From Spirochaetales bacterium (GTDB lineage Bacteria > Spirochaetota > Spirochaetia > DSM-2461), in NCBI GenBank assembly GCA_022360655.1, contig JAKSCK010000240.1:186001-250000 (forward strand): a stretch of DNA of 64,000 bases, given 5' to 3'. This document shows positions 17,303 to 25,720 of this stretch, one piece after another (position 1 is the stretch's first letter; each line of letters starts with the position of its first letter). A model generated the notes under the pieces. It did no database searches. It was not told where the DNA came from and worked only from the letters and a program-made list of their open reading frames with translations. A program made the translations under genes and the position numbers.

Positions 17303-18601
17303 ATGAAGAACGCCATTCTGAAAAAAATTGAAGAAAACACCGTGGTTGTTGGTGTGATTGGATTAGGCTATGTAGGACTCCCTTTGGCTGTAACCTTTGC
17401 ACGGCAAGGTTTGAACGTCTTGGGATTTGAAAAATCTCAGGAAAAAGCAGACAAGGTGAATCGTGGGGAAAATTATATTGGTGACATCACGGATGAAGAT
17501 TTGCGCTCCGTTGTTGAGACCAAGACGCTATTGGCAACCACCGATTTTTCTCGAATCAAGGAATGTGATGCGGCCATCATCTGTGTTCCAACACCCTTAG
17601 ATAAATTCAAAAAGCCCGATATGCGATTCATTGAGGCTTCCTGCCGCGATATTGGTAGGTTTATGACGAAGGGCACCTTTGTCTCCTTGGAAAGCACCAC
17701 TTATCCAACAACAACGGAAGATTTTATGCTTCCCATTTTGGAAGAAGAATCAGGACTTTCCCATGGCAAAGATTTTTGGCTGGCCTTCAGTCCTGAACGG
17801 GTTGATCCTGGTAATGAAGATTATAAAACCGATAACACACCCAAGGTCTTTGGCGCCCTTGATGAGGATGGGAAAGAGGTTGGATTAGCCCTCTATAGAA
17901 AAGCCATCAAACATCTCTATCCTGTTTCGTCACCACGTGTGGCCGAAATGGTGAAGATTCTGGAAAACACCTATCGTCTGGTGAATATCAGTCTTGTGAA
18001 TGAATTGGCATTGCTTTCCGGAAAAATGGACATTGATATATGGGAAGTGATTGATGCTGCCAAATCAAAACCCTATGGCTTCCAAGCATTTTATCCAGGA
18101 CCTGGAATTGGGGGACACTGCATTCCGCTTGACCCCTTCTATCTTGAGCATATTGCCAAAAAATATGATTTTGATCTGACAATGATTCATACAGCTGGCC
18201 ATATTGATACTCTCATGGCGCACCGAATGACCATCAAGATCACCTCAGCATTGAATCAGCACAAGAAGGCTCTCAATGGATCAAAGATCCTGTTTCTTGG
18301 TGTGGCGTATAAACCAAATATTGATGATGCCCGTGAATCTCCGGCTCTCAAAATCATGGATGAAGTGGTGAAGAAGGGGGGGGTGGTATCGTATCACGAT
18401 CCCTTTGTTGCCCAGGCAAAAACTCCCGACGGGAATGATTTTGAATCTGTATCTTTTGAGCATATTAAAGAAGCCGATGCTGTTGTTGTCACTACGAAGC
18501 ATAAAAATGTTGACATGATAAAAGTCATTCAAGAGAGCAAGTTGATTGTGGACTTATGCAATAGTGTGGAGACGGGAACGTCCTCTGCATTTAAACTTTA
18601 A
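17303..18601 (+). CDS. wbpA: UDP-GlcNAc 6-dehydrogenase (WbpA)
   Basis: A 432-residue member of the UDP-sugar 6-dehydrogenase family: GLGYVGLP NAD site near residue 21, SPERVDPG segment, and the catalytic cysteine in GPGIGGHCIPLDPF near residue 273. WbpA oxidises UDP-GlcNAc to UDP-GlcNAcA, the first step of the diacetamido-mannuronate route, so the five genes from 13552 complete it. A run of eight G at 18376-18383 lies in the coding region. It is the last gene of the coupled set; base composition falls sharply just after it. Confidence 0.9.
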   Translation: MKNAILKKIEENTVVVGVIGLGYVGLPLAVTFARQGLNVLGFEKSQEKADKVNRGENYIGDITDEDLRSVVETKTLLATTDFSRIKECDAAIICVPTPLDKFKKPDMRFIEASCRDIGRFMTKGTFVSLESTTYPTTTEDFMLPILEEESGLSHGKDFWLAFSPERVDPGNEDYKTDNTPKVFGALDEDGKEVGLALYRKAIKHLYPVSSPRVAEMVKILENTYRLVNISLVNELALLSGKMDIDIWEVIDAAKSKPYGFQAFYPGPGIGGHCIPLDPFYLEHIAKKYDFDLTMIHTAGHIDTLMAHRMTIKITSALNQHKKALNGSKILFLGVAYKPNIDDARESPALKIMDEVVKKGGVVSYHDPFVAQAKTPDGNDFESVSFEHIKEADAVVVTTKHKNVDMIKVIQESKLIVDLCNSVETGTSSAFKL

Positions 18602-18673
18602 TAGATAACGATTCAATCGTACTACAAATCACTTTTTAAGATTTTACCCCAAATATCGGTTAAAGGAGATGTT

Positions 18674-19195
18674 ATGGTTCCCAAAGTATTTGTTCTTGAT
18701 GTGGATGGAGTTATGACAGATGGTCAGTTTCATTATACAACTGAAGGGAAAGTCATGAAGGTTTTTGGAGCTGATGATAATGATGGACTCTCCTTATTAA
18801 AACCTTTTCTAAATATTCATTTTGTTACAGGAGATCATAGAGGTTTCGAAATTACTAAAACTCGAATTGTTGACGATATGAAAATGCCCCTCAATCTTGT
18901 AAGTACGATCAAACGAATTGATTGGATCAAGGAACGCTGGAATCCTAGTGAAGTTATCTATATGGGGGATGGAATATTTGATCATTATGTTTTTAAAGAG
19001 GTTGGGTATAGCATCGCACCAAAAAATGGTGATGCATATGTTAAAAGCCAAGCAAATTACGTTACTAGTCGTAGTGGTGCTGATCGAGCAGTGGCGGAAG
19101 CCTCTCTTCATATTTTAGAACACTTTTTTGAACCCTATAATCCGAATATTCTTCCAAATTCACAAATTAAATTAAGTGGTGAGTGGACAGTTTAA
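18674..19195 (+). CDS. KdsC-like HAD phosphatase
   Basis: A 173-residue HAD-superfamily protein with the nucleophile motif DVDGVMTDG at residues 9-17, a conserved threonine in FVTGDH, and YMGDGIFD as motif IV. This size and lack of a large cap match KdsC, which dephosphorylates Kdo-8-phosphate, and related phosphatases of nonulosonate pathways. A clear AAAGGAG site precedes the ATG. It overlaps the next gene as TAATG. No Kdo or neuraminate synthase lies beside it, so its substrate is more likely the product of the GatZ-like protein downstream. Family firm, substrate unknown. Confidence 0.8.
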   Translation: MVPKVFVLDVDGVMTDGQFHYTTEGKVMKVFGADDNDGLSLLKPFLNIHFVTGDHRGFEITKTRIVDDMKMPLNLVSTIKRIDWIKERWNPSEVIYMGDGIFDHYVFKEVGYSIAPKNGDAYVKSQANYVTSRSGADRAVAEASLHILEHFFEPYNPNILPNSQIKLSGEWTV

Positions 19196-20325
19196 TGAAA
19201 ACTAAGAAATTTACACGCCTTTGCGTTGGGCCTATGAGTAAAAATTGCATTGATGCAACAATCGAAATTTCTAATGAAAAAAATATAGAAATGATACTTA
19301 TAGCCAGTAGACGGCAGATTGAAGCTGAAGAATTTGGCTGTGGTTATGTAGAGAATTATTCGACAGAAAAATTTTCTGAATATATTAGAGGCCAAAAATC
19401 GTCAAATATTAGCCTTGCTCGAGATCATGGAGGTCCTTGGCAAGGGAACTTTGAAATTCAGAAGAACCTTAATGTTGAACAATCAATGCTGATAGCAAAG
19501 AAATCGTTTGTTGTTGATATTGATTCGGGGTTTCGCTATATCCATATTGATCCGAGTATCCCAATAAATTCTGAAAATTTAACAGCAACAGAAATACAAA
19601 ATCGTCTGTTTGAGCTTTATGGGTTTTTGAATGAATACGCTCTTTTAAAGGATATAAAACTAACTTTTGAACTTGGAACTGAAGAACAAAATGGATATGG
19701 TCAGGACCTTGAAAAATTTGAAAATTTTCTCAATGCTGTAAGTCTTTTTTGTAAAAAAAATAGATTCCAAATGCCGGGATTTGTTGTAGCGCAAACTGGG
19801 ACTAAAGTCATGGAGACAAAGAATATTGGTTTCTTTGGGAATGATGAGTTTCAAAACGATCAATTTTCATTAGAAAAAATCTATGAGACAATTTCTATTT
19901 GTAGAAAATATGGAGTAAAACTAAAAGAACATAACACGGATTACCTTAGTGATTCAGCCTTGGCACTAAGACCCTATCTTGGTATTGATTCTTCCAATGT
20001 AGCGCCAGAGTTTGGTGTAGTTGAAACACGGGCTTTGCTATATGTCTTACGGATGAATAAATTTAATGCAGAATTAAACGAATTTATTGAAATAGCAAAT
20101 AATTCTGGTAAGTGGAAGAAATGGCTGATTAAAGGAAAAAAATATTCAGATATAGAGAAAGCCATAATTTCAGGCCATTATGTTTTTTCTAATGATAGAA
20201 TTCATAAGATTAAAGAAGAAGTTGCAAGGCAACTTAATATCAAAGGCTTTGATTTGGATCATTATCTTAAGACCCAAATAAAGAGTTCTATTATGAGATA
20301 TTTGCAACTATTCAATAGAGTCTAA
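19195..20325 (+). CDS. GatZ/KbaZ-like protein of the tagatose-bisphosphate aldolase family
   Basis: A 376-residue protein with SLARDHGGPWQG, YIHIDPSIP, KEHNTDYLS and a GIDSSNVAPEFGVVETRAL segment. These resemble the TIM-barrel GatZ/KbaZ proteins, described as the non-catalytic partners of class II tagatose-bisphosphate aldolase. No GatY/KbaY partner is present, so here it may be an aldolase or lyase in its own right. ATG 19195 overlaps the preceding stop and starts the natural sequence; GTG 19183 is an upstream alternative. The gene is strongly AT-rich. The family resemblance is by motif and of medium strength; the reaction is not known. Confidence 0.6.
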   Translation: MKTKKFTRLCVGPMSKNCIDATIEISNEKNIEMILIASRRQIEAEEFGCGYVENYSTEKFSEYIRGQKSSNISLARDHGGPWQGNFEIQKNLNVEQSMLIAKKSFVVDIDSGFRYIHIDPSIPINSENLTATEIQNRLFELYGFLNEYALLKDIKLTFELGTEEQNGYGQDLEKFENFLNAVSLFCKKNRFQMPGFVVAQTGTKVMETKNIGFFGNDEFQNDQFSLEKIYETISICRKYGVKLKEHNTDYLSDSALALRPYLGIDSSNVAPEFGVVETRALLYVLRMNKFNAELNEFIEIANNSGKWKKWLIKGKKYSDIEKAIISGHYVFSNDRIHKIKEEVARQLNIKGFDLDHYLKTQIKSSIMRYLQLFNRV

Positions 20326-20335
20326 GGAGCTACAT

Positions 20336-20689
20336 ATGAAAGATAACTTGATTGTAATCGAGAAGCCTTGGGGAAAAGAAGAATTAATCGAAAAGAATGA
20401 ACGTTATATGTTTAAACGTTTAACAATGTATAAGGGGCATGCTTGTAGCTTGCAATATCATGAATACAAGCGTGAGACTGTTTATGTTTTAAGTGGTGAA
20501 CTTAAAGTTTATCATGGAGAATCCAAAGAAAAACTTATAGAGACTGTATTATTCCCTGGTGAAACAATGACTTTACCTACGAACTATATCCATAGAATGG
20601 AAGCACTTACAGAAAGTGTTTATTTAGAAGCATCTACACCTGAAATTGATGACGTCGTGCGTCTTGAAGACCGATATAAAAGGGTTTGA
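20336..20689 (+). CDS. Cupin-domain protein (sugar-phosphate isomerase-like)
   Basis: A 117-residue single-domain cupin. The start NLIVIEKPWGKEELI resembles the C-terminal isomerase domain of ManC-type mannose-6-phosphate isomerase. The two cupin motifs appear as SLQYHEYKRETVYVLSG (residues 38-54) and a later FPGETMTLPTNYIHRM. Histidines at 42 and in IHRM could bind metal. It lies between the GatZ-like gene and the nucleotidyltransferase fusion, three bases before the latter, so it plausibly isomerises or binds a sugar in the same pathway. Function is inference. Confidence 0.65.
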   Translation: MKDNLIVIEKPWGKEELIEKNERYMFKRLTMYKGHACSLQYHEYKRETVYVLSGELKVYHGESKEKLIETVLFPGETMTLPTNYIHRMEALTESVYLEASTPEIDDVVRLEDRYKRV

Positions 20690-20692
20690 GTT

Positions 20693-22273
20693 ATGGAATA
20701 TAAAGTTTTAATTGCATCTGCAGGTCTAGGAATGCGACTTAAAGGGATGACAAAAAATGTTAATAAAGCACTGTTATCAATTGCGCATAAGCCTGCAATT
20801 TCCTACATAATTGAGAAGTTTGATAAAGATGTAGAGTTAGTAATTCCCGTTGGGTACAAAGCACAGACAGTAATTGATTATCTAAATTTGGCATATCCAG
20901 AAAGAAAAATTACCTTTGTAAAAATTGATAAGTTCGAAGGTGAAGGATCTGGTCTAGGATACTCCATTTTAAAGTGTGAGAAACATCTGCAATGCCCCTT
21001 CATTTTTAGTTCAAATGATACAATTGTTTTAGAGGATATAAAGCCACCGGTTTATAACTGGATGGGATATGCCAAAAGAATTGATAACAGTCAATATCGA
21101 TCCCTACGTATTGAGAATAGAGATGTTGTTGAGATATGCCCTAAGGGAACAGAGGGGGATGTACATGCATATATAGGTTTGGCTGGAATCCATGATTATA
21201 AATTGTTCTGGGAATCAATGAACAAAGGAACTAGTCAGGGAGCCATTGAAATCGGTGAAAGTTACGGAATGAAATTTCTTATTGATAAACGGATCGAGCC
21301 AATTAAATTTAACTGGTTTGATACTGGTAATATTGAAGAATTAAAAAAGACAAAAGAATATTTTGGTAAAGGTAATGACATTAATGTTCTTGAGAAAGAG
21401 GAAGAAGCTATATGGTTTGTAAAAGACAAGGTAGTGAAATTCTCAAATGATAAGACTTTTATTAAAGATAGAGTTGAAAGGGCAAAAAGCTTGAGAGGAT
21501 ATGTTCCTGAAATAATAGACAGTTCAACTCATATGTACTCGTATAGAATGGTTGATGGTGAGGTCTTCTCAAGAGATCCACTCGTTGGAACATTTAAATA
21601 TTTTCTGGATTGGATGGAAAATTTTTGGGAAAAAAAAGAACTGTCAAAGGCTCAAGAAGAAAAGTTTACTAAATCCTGTATGGAGTTTTATCGGGATAAA
21701 ACATACAAACGCGTAAAGCAGTATTTCACAACCTTTGAACAAATTGATTCCGAGGAAATTGTAAATGGTGAAAAAATGCCCAAAATCCATTTTTTGCTAA
21801 ATCAAATTGATTGGGACTCATTAGCTACAGGACTTCCCGTGAGATTCCATGGCGATTTACATTTTGAAAATATTCTTATAAATAAATCAGGTAAATACCC
21901 CTTTACTCTTCTGGATTGGAGACAGAATTTTGGGGGCATGATGGAGTATGGTGATCTATACTATGATCTAGCAAAATTAAATCATGGCATTATTATGTCT
22001 CATGAAATAGTTGATAAAGATTTATATGAAGTTAAACATAGATTAAATACGGTATATTTTGACTTTTTGAGAAAAAGTAATTTGGTTCATTGTGAAAGCT
22101 ATTTTTATAAATGGATAGAAGATCAAGGTTATGATTGTAACAAAGTTAAATTATTGACCGCTTTGATTTATTTGAATATTGCAGCACTTCACCATTATCC
22201 ATATAGCATTCTTTTGTTCTACTTAGGGAAATCGATGCTATTTGAATATTTGCAAAATAAGGAAATAAAATAA
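20693..22273 (+). CDS. Fused nucleotidyltransferase and APH-type kinase
   Basis: A 526-residue two-domain protein. Residues 1 to about 235 form a sugar-nucleotidyltransferase domain: ASAGLGMRL near residue 8, then NKALLSIAHKP, and SSNDTIV where the metal aspartate is expected. From about 250 to 520 the protein resembles aminoglycoside-phosphotransferase/choline-kinase folds, with the catalytic loop HGDLHFENIL and the metal site LLDWRQN. The natural reading is that one domain phosphorylates a small molecule and the other activates it with a nucleotide. A LicA/LicC-like choline route is an alternative to a sugar, since both use these folds. The substrate is unknown. Confidence 0.75.
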   Translation: MEYKVLIASAGLGMRLKGMTKNVNKALLSIAHKPAISYIIEKFDKDVELVIPVGYKAQTVIDYLNLAYPERKITFVKIDKFEGEGSGLGYSILKCEKHLQCPFIFSSNDTIVLEDIKPPVYNWMGYAKRIDNSQYRSLRIENRDVVEICPKGTEGDVHAYIGLAGIHDYKLFWESMNKGTSQGAIEIGESYGMKFLIDKRIEPIKFNWFDTGNIEELKKTKEYFGKGNDINVLEKEEEAIWFVKDKVVKFSNDKTFIKDRVERAKSLRGYVPEIIDSSTHMYSYRMVDGEVFSRDPLVGTFKYFLDWMENFWEKKELSKAQEEKFTKSCMEFYRDKTYKRVKQYFTTFEQIDSEEIVNGEKMPKIHFLLNQIDWDSLATGLPVRFHGDLHFENILINKSGKYPFTLLDWRQNFGGMMEYGDLYYDLAKLNHGIIMSHEIVDKDLYEVKHRLNTVYFDFLRKSNLVHCESYFYKWIEDQGYDCNKVKLLTALIYLNIAALHHYPYSILLFYLGKSMLFEYLQNKEIK

Positions 22274-22274
22274 T

Positions 22275-23435
22275 ATGAAAGTAATTGTTAATAGTCCCAT
22301 AAATGAAAATCTTTGGGGAATAGCACTAAATCGCTGGGTAAAGAAAAAGTTTTCTTCAAAAAAGTATCAATATCTTTTAAAAGAGTTGTTTATAGCAGGT
22401 GCGAATTCCGATATTGAAGTAGCAGTTTATCTTAATAGAAAAGGGAATATATTAGCATATTTTGTATTTTTGTTTTGGATGCACATAAATGGTTTTCAAA
22501 AAAAAAATATAAAGTTGGTTTGCGATTTTAGAAAAATTGACAACTACGATTATATGCTAACAACAGCACGATCTTTATTAAGCAATGAACGATATATTGG
22601 CTTAAGGGATAGAAAAAAAGTTAAGATAATTGCCCATTTGAGCCATTATATGAATAGCACGTCAGAAAAGGCGAAAATCGCGAGTTTAATAAAACCGGAT
22701 TATTATATAGCTGAGAATAATTTGAAAAAAAATAGTGATTATTTCAATAAGTATTTTAAAGACTATAATCGTGATGTTTATGTTTTGCCATTTGTTCCTC
22801 AGGAAAGATTTAATAATTTAAAAGAGTTTTCAAAAAGGAAAAATAAATGTGTTGCATTAGGCTCCTTGAGTATTTTTCCCAAAGAAACACAAATGCTAAA
22901 AGACTTTTTCAGTTTTTTTGGTGTTGATACTTACCACCCAATGCGGAAAGAATTGTTTTATAAGAAGGATGTAGTTGAGAATGAAATAGATGTATTCATA
23001 AATCATAGAATAGATTCAGATGGGAATATTCCAAAGAATCAGAATTATTATGCAATGGATATTGTTAAATTATATAATGATTATAAGATTGTTATAGTGC
23101 CAGAGGAGGCAAATAATCTTCCTAGTATTGGTTTTGTTGAAGCGATGGCATGTGGCTGTGTTATAGTTGGCCTTGATTCTCCCATTTACAGAGAAATTGG
23201 AATGATTCCGGAACATCATTTTATTGCTTATAATGGGACCATTATAGATTTAAAATCCAAGATCCAATTTTACCAATTAAATAAAGATAAATTAGAAGAA
23301 ATAGCAAATAATAGCTATAGATTAGTACAGAATAGCTTTCAGCCAAAAACTGTTGCAGAAAGATTTTTCTGCGATTTAGAAAACGCACAAAATAATAAGA
23401 CTTTGAAATCAAGTTTTGTGATTATTGATGATTAA
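22275..23435 (+). CDS. Glycosyltransferase-like protein, GT4-type C-terminal domain
   Basis: A 386-residue protein. The C-terminal part contains IVIVPEEANNLPSIGFVEAMACGCVIVG, which carries the paired glutamates of GT4 nucleotide-sugar binding. The N-terminal half is not recognisable beyond an alternating alpha/beta pattern. It is very AT-rich and follows the fusion gene by a single base, so it probably uses the sugar nucleotide made by the cassette. Its stop overlaps the flippase start. Donor and acceptor unknown. Confidence 0.7.
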   Translation: MKVIVNSPINENLWGIALNRWVKKKFSSKKYQYLLKELFIAGANSDIEVAVYLNRKGNILAYFVFLFWMHINGFQKKNIKLVCDFRKIDNYDYMLTTARSLLSNERYIGLRDRKKVKIIAHLSHYMNSTSEKAKIASLIKPDYYIAENNLKKNSDYFNKYFKDYNRDVYVLPFVPQERFNNLKEFSKRKNKCVALGSLSIFPKETQMLKDFFSFFGVDTYHPMRKELFYKKDVVENEIDVFINHRIDSDGNIPKNQNYYAMDIVKLYNDYKIVIVPEEANNLPSIGFVEAMACGCVIVGLDSPIYREIGMIPEHHFIAYNGTIIDLKSKIQFYQLNKDKLEEIANNSYRLVQNSFQPKTVAERFFCDLENAQNNKTLKSSFVIIDD

Positions 23436-24837
23436 GAGAATATTAAAGCACAGTTCGGTATACTTTTTTTCTAGTATTTTTGTCAAAATTATTGGTTTTA
23501 TCTTATTACCAGTAATTACCGCAAAGCTAACGGTTGATGATTTTGGTTTATACTCTAATTTAAAGTCAATAATAAATGTGTTGTCAATATTTGCAAGTTT
23601 CAGTTTTGATGTAGCTTATGGACGATATATATATGAATATGAAAAGGTTTCTGATGGACCTAAAATACTTACGAGTACAGTTTTAAATCTACTTATTTTG
23701 TGGGCTATTGTCTTTATACCAATTTCAGCGTTTGTAGTTAGTAAGATTCTAATTAGCTGGAAAAGTGAAAGAATATTTGTTGCATTATTACTGCCACTGA
23801 TAGCCATTTCTCAGCAGATGATTGCGATTGGTAATGCAAATTTTCAGTCACGTCATAAAACGAAACTAGTAGTTTCATTAAATACAATACTCTACATATC
23901 ACTTCAAGTTCTGTCGCTAATTTTTCTGTTTGTATTTAATTATGGATCTAGTGGACTTCTTTTGAGTCAATATATTATAAATACAGTTAATTTAATTTAC
24001 ATATTTGTTAAGTTTTTTAAAGATGGGCTTTTTAGTTTTAATACATTTTCTTTTCCTGTAATTAAAAAAATCTACAGATATGCATTAGGTTTTTTGCCTG
24101 TTAATTTTAGTAGTTGGATTTTTAATCTAAGTGATAAAATTATTATTTCTTATTTTATTTCACTTTCAGCTACTGGGAAGTATTCTTTATTCGTACAGTT
24201 GATATCAATTATACCGATTACGATACAATCCATCGTGGTAGTCTTTAATCCATATTTTTATCGTTCTATGAATGAAAGAAAAAATACTGAAGATATTAAA
24301 CGATATTTCACAATTATGATAATTTTATTGAATTATATGCTTATCAGTGTTTCTTTACTATTGCCAGTTATTGTTAAAGTGTTTTTTATTGAAAGTTATC
24401 AAGAGAATTTCGAAATTATTCCTTTAATTGCTCTAGGTACAATATTTCTTTCATTAAGAAAGATTTATAGTGTTGTAATTGCTTTTTATAAGAAGGCAGT
24501 TTTGTTTTCACTTACTGGTTATATACCTGCTGTTGTAAATCTTGTACTCAATTTAATACTTATACCGATTTATGGTATTTCTGCTGCAGCTTGGAGTACT
24601 ATGATTAGTTATGCATTTTATGGCGTTAGTGTTTTCCTAATATCTAATAGACTTCATAAATTTGAAATTCCATTAGTTCGATTGTTAATTATGTTCTTTT
24701 TTGCAGTCATTGTAGCATTTGCTAGTGTGAGGATAGATCCGATAAGCATAAAAATATTACTATGGTTGATTTGTACTTTTGGCATATTGATAGTTACAAA
24801 AAGAATGGGACTTTTTGTTTGGAGAGCAGATGTGTAG
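23428..24837 (+). CDS. Second Wzx-like flippase
   Basis: A 469-residue multi-span membrane protein with the flippase N-terminus KHSSVYFFSSIFVKIIGFILLP and about 12 to 14 hydrophobic segments. Motifs such as FLPVNFSSWIFNLSDKIII and a C-terminal LNLILIPIYGISAAAWS are typical of Wzx/RfbX-type polysaccharide exporters. The start is taken as ATG 23428, overlapping the preceding stop; TTG 23425 is possible. It differs clearly from the flippase at 4953, so the locus may export two glycans or have been assembled from two sources. Confidence 0.85.
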   Translation: MIKRILKHSSVYFFSSIFVKIIGFILLPVITAKLTVDDFGLYSNLKSIINVLSIFASFSFDVAYGRYIYEYEKVSDGPKILTSTVLNLLILWAIVFIPISAFVVSKILISWKSERIFVALLLPLIAISQQMIAIGNANFQSRHKTKLVVSLNTILYISLQVLSLIFLFVFNYGSSGLLLSQYIINTVNLIYIFVKFFKDGLFSFNTFSFPVIKKIYRYALGFLPVNFSSWIFNLSDKIIISYFISLSATGKYSLFVQLISIIPITIQSIVVVFNPYFYRSMNERKNTEDIKRYFTIMIILLNYMLISVSLLLPVIVKVFFIESYQENFEIIPLIALGTIFLSLRKIYSVVIAFYKKAVLFSLTGYIPAVVNLVLNLILIPIYGISAAAWSTMISYAFYGVSVFLISNRLHKFEIPLVRLLIMFFFAVIVAFASVRIDPISIKILLWLICTFGILIVTKRMGLFVWRADV

Positions 24838-25720
24838 AAAATTTCGTCCTTTAAATGGTATTTCAGTTTTGATATCAGCTCAAAATGAGCAGTCAACAAT
24901 AAGAATGTGTGTTGAGTCATTCCTGGAATTTGGTGATGAATTAATTATTGTAACAAATGGATCAACAGACAAAACACCTGAAATATGTAGGGAATTAGAG
25001 ACTCTATATCCGGATAAAGTAAAATACTACAAGAATGACTCATTAATTGATTTGTCAGAAAATCGACAATATGCATATTCTAAATCAAAATACAAATGGA
25101 TCTTTCGCTGTGATGGGGATTATATTGCTTATAATATTGAAGATGGCAGATATAGTATTACTAAACTTCGAAATCAATTATTGCAAATGAGAACTTTAAG
25201 ACCTGTGGCTATATGGGTTGAGCAAGTTAATATTAACATTAAATGGGATTTAACAAGAAAGCCAATAGATAGTAACGACGAATCTTTGACAAAGCTCATA
25301 GGTCCTCCTCTTTATGTAGGTTTTATGCCAAGAATATACACTAGAAACATTTTCTTTAAATTTGTGAAAAAGGGGAAGAATGAGGGAGTTAAACTTAATC
25401 GATTATATAAGCAAGTTTTTATCAGTGATCCATTTTGGTTTCATTGCACAATAAAAAGTGACAAAGATTTGTTTTTAAGAACTGAGCGTAGAGCCTGGAG
25501 AGCAACCAATGATTATATAAAATTCCCGACAATAGAAGACTTCTTTAAAAAGAAGGTTTTGAAAGAAAAATATGGGGATTCCAGTATTGAAGACGCAATT
25601 TTAGATTATCGTGAGAATGTGATAAATCCATTATTAACAAAGTATGATCCATTATCCTGTTATCCGTATCCAAAAAGAATTCAAGAGATTATAGGCAAGG
25701 AATGTTCAAGTAATGAGTGA
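24830..25720 (+). CDS. GT2-family glycosyltransferase
   Basis: A 296-residue GT-A-fold protein: ISVLISAQNEQSTI near the N-terminus, IIVTNGSTDKTPEIC where the first metal/UDP site lies, and FRCDGDYIAY as the DXD-like site. Such enzymes transfer a sugar from a nucleotide donor to a lipid-linked acceptor. ATG 24830 follows GGAG closely and overlaps the flippase end by 8 bases. The part after residue 110 is not typical, so it may belong to a less studied GT2 branch. Specificity unknown. Confidence 0.78.
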   Translation: MCRKFRPLNGISVLISAQNEQSTIRMCVESFLEFGDELIIVTNGSTDKTPEICRELETLYPDKVKYYKNDSLIDLSENRQYAYSKSKYKWIFRCDGDYIAYNIEDGRYSITKLRNQLLQMRTLRPVAIWVEQVNINIKWDLTRKPIDSNDESLTKLIGPPLYVGFMPRIYTRNIFFKFVKKGKNEGVKLNRLYKQVFISDPFWFHCTIKSDKDLFLRTERRAWRATNDYIKFPTIEDFFKKKVLKEKYGDSSIEDAILDYRENVINPLLTKYDPLSCYPYPKRIQEIIGKECSSNE

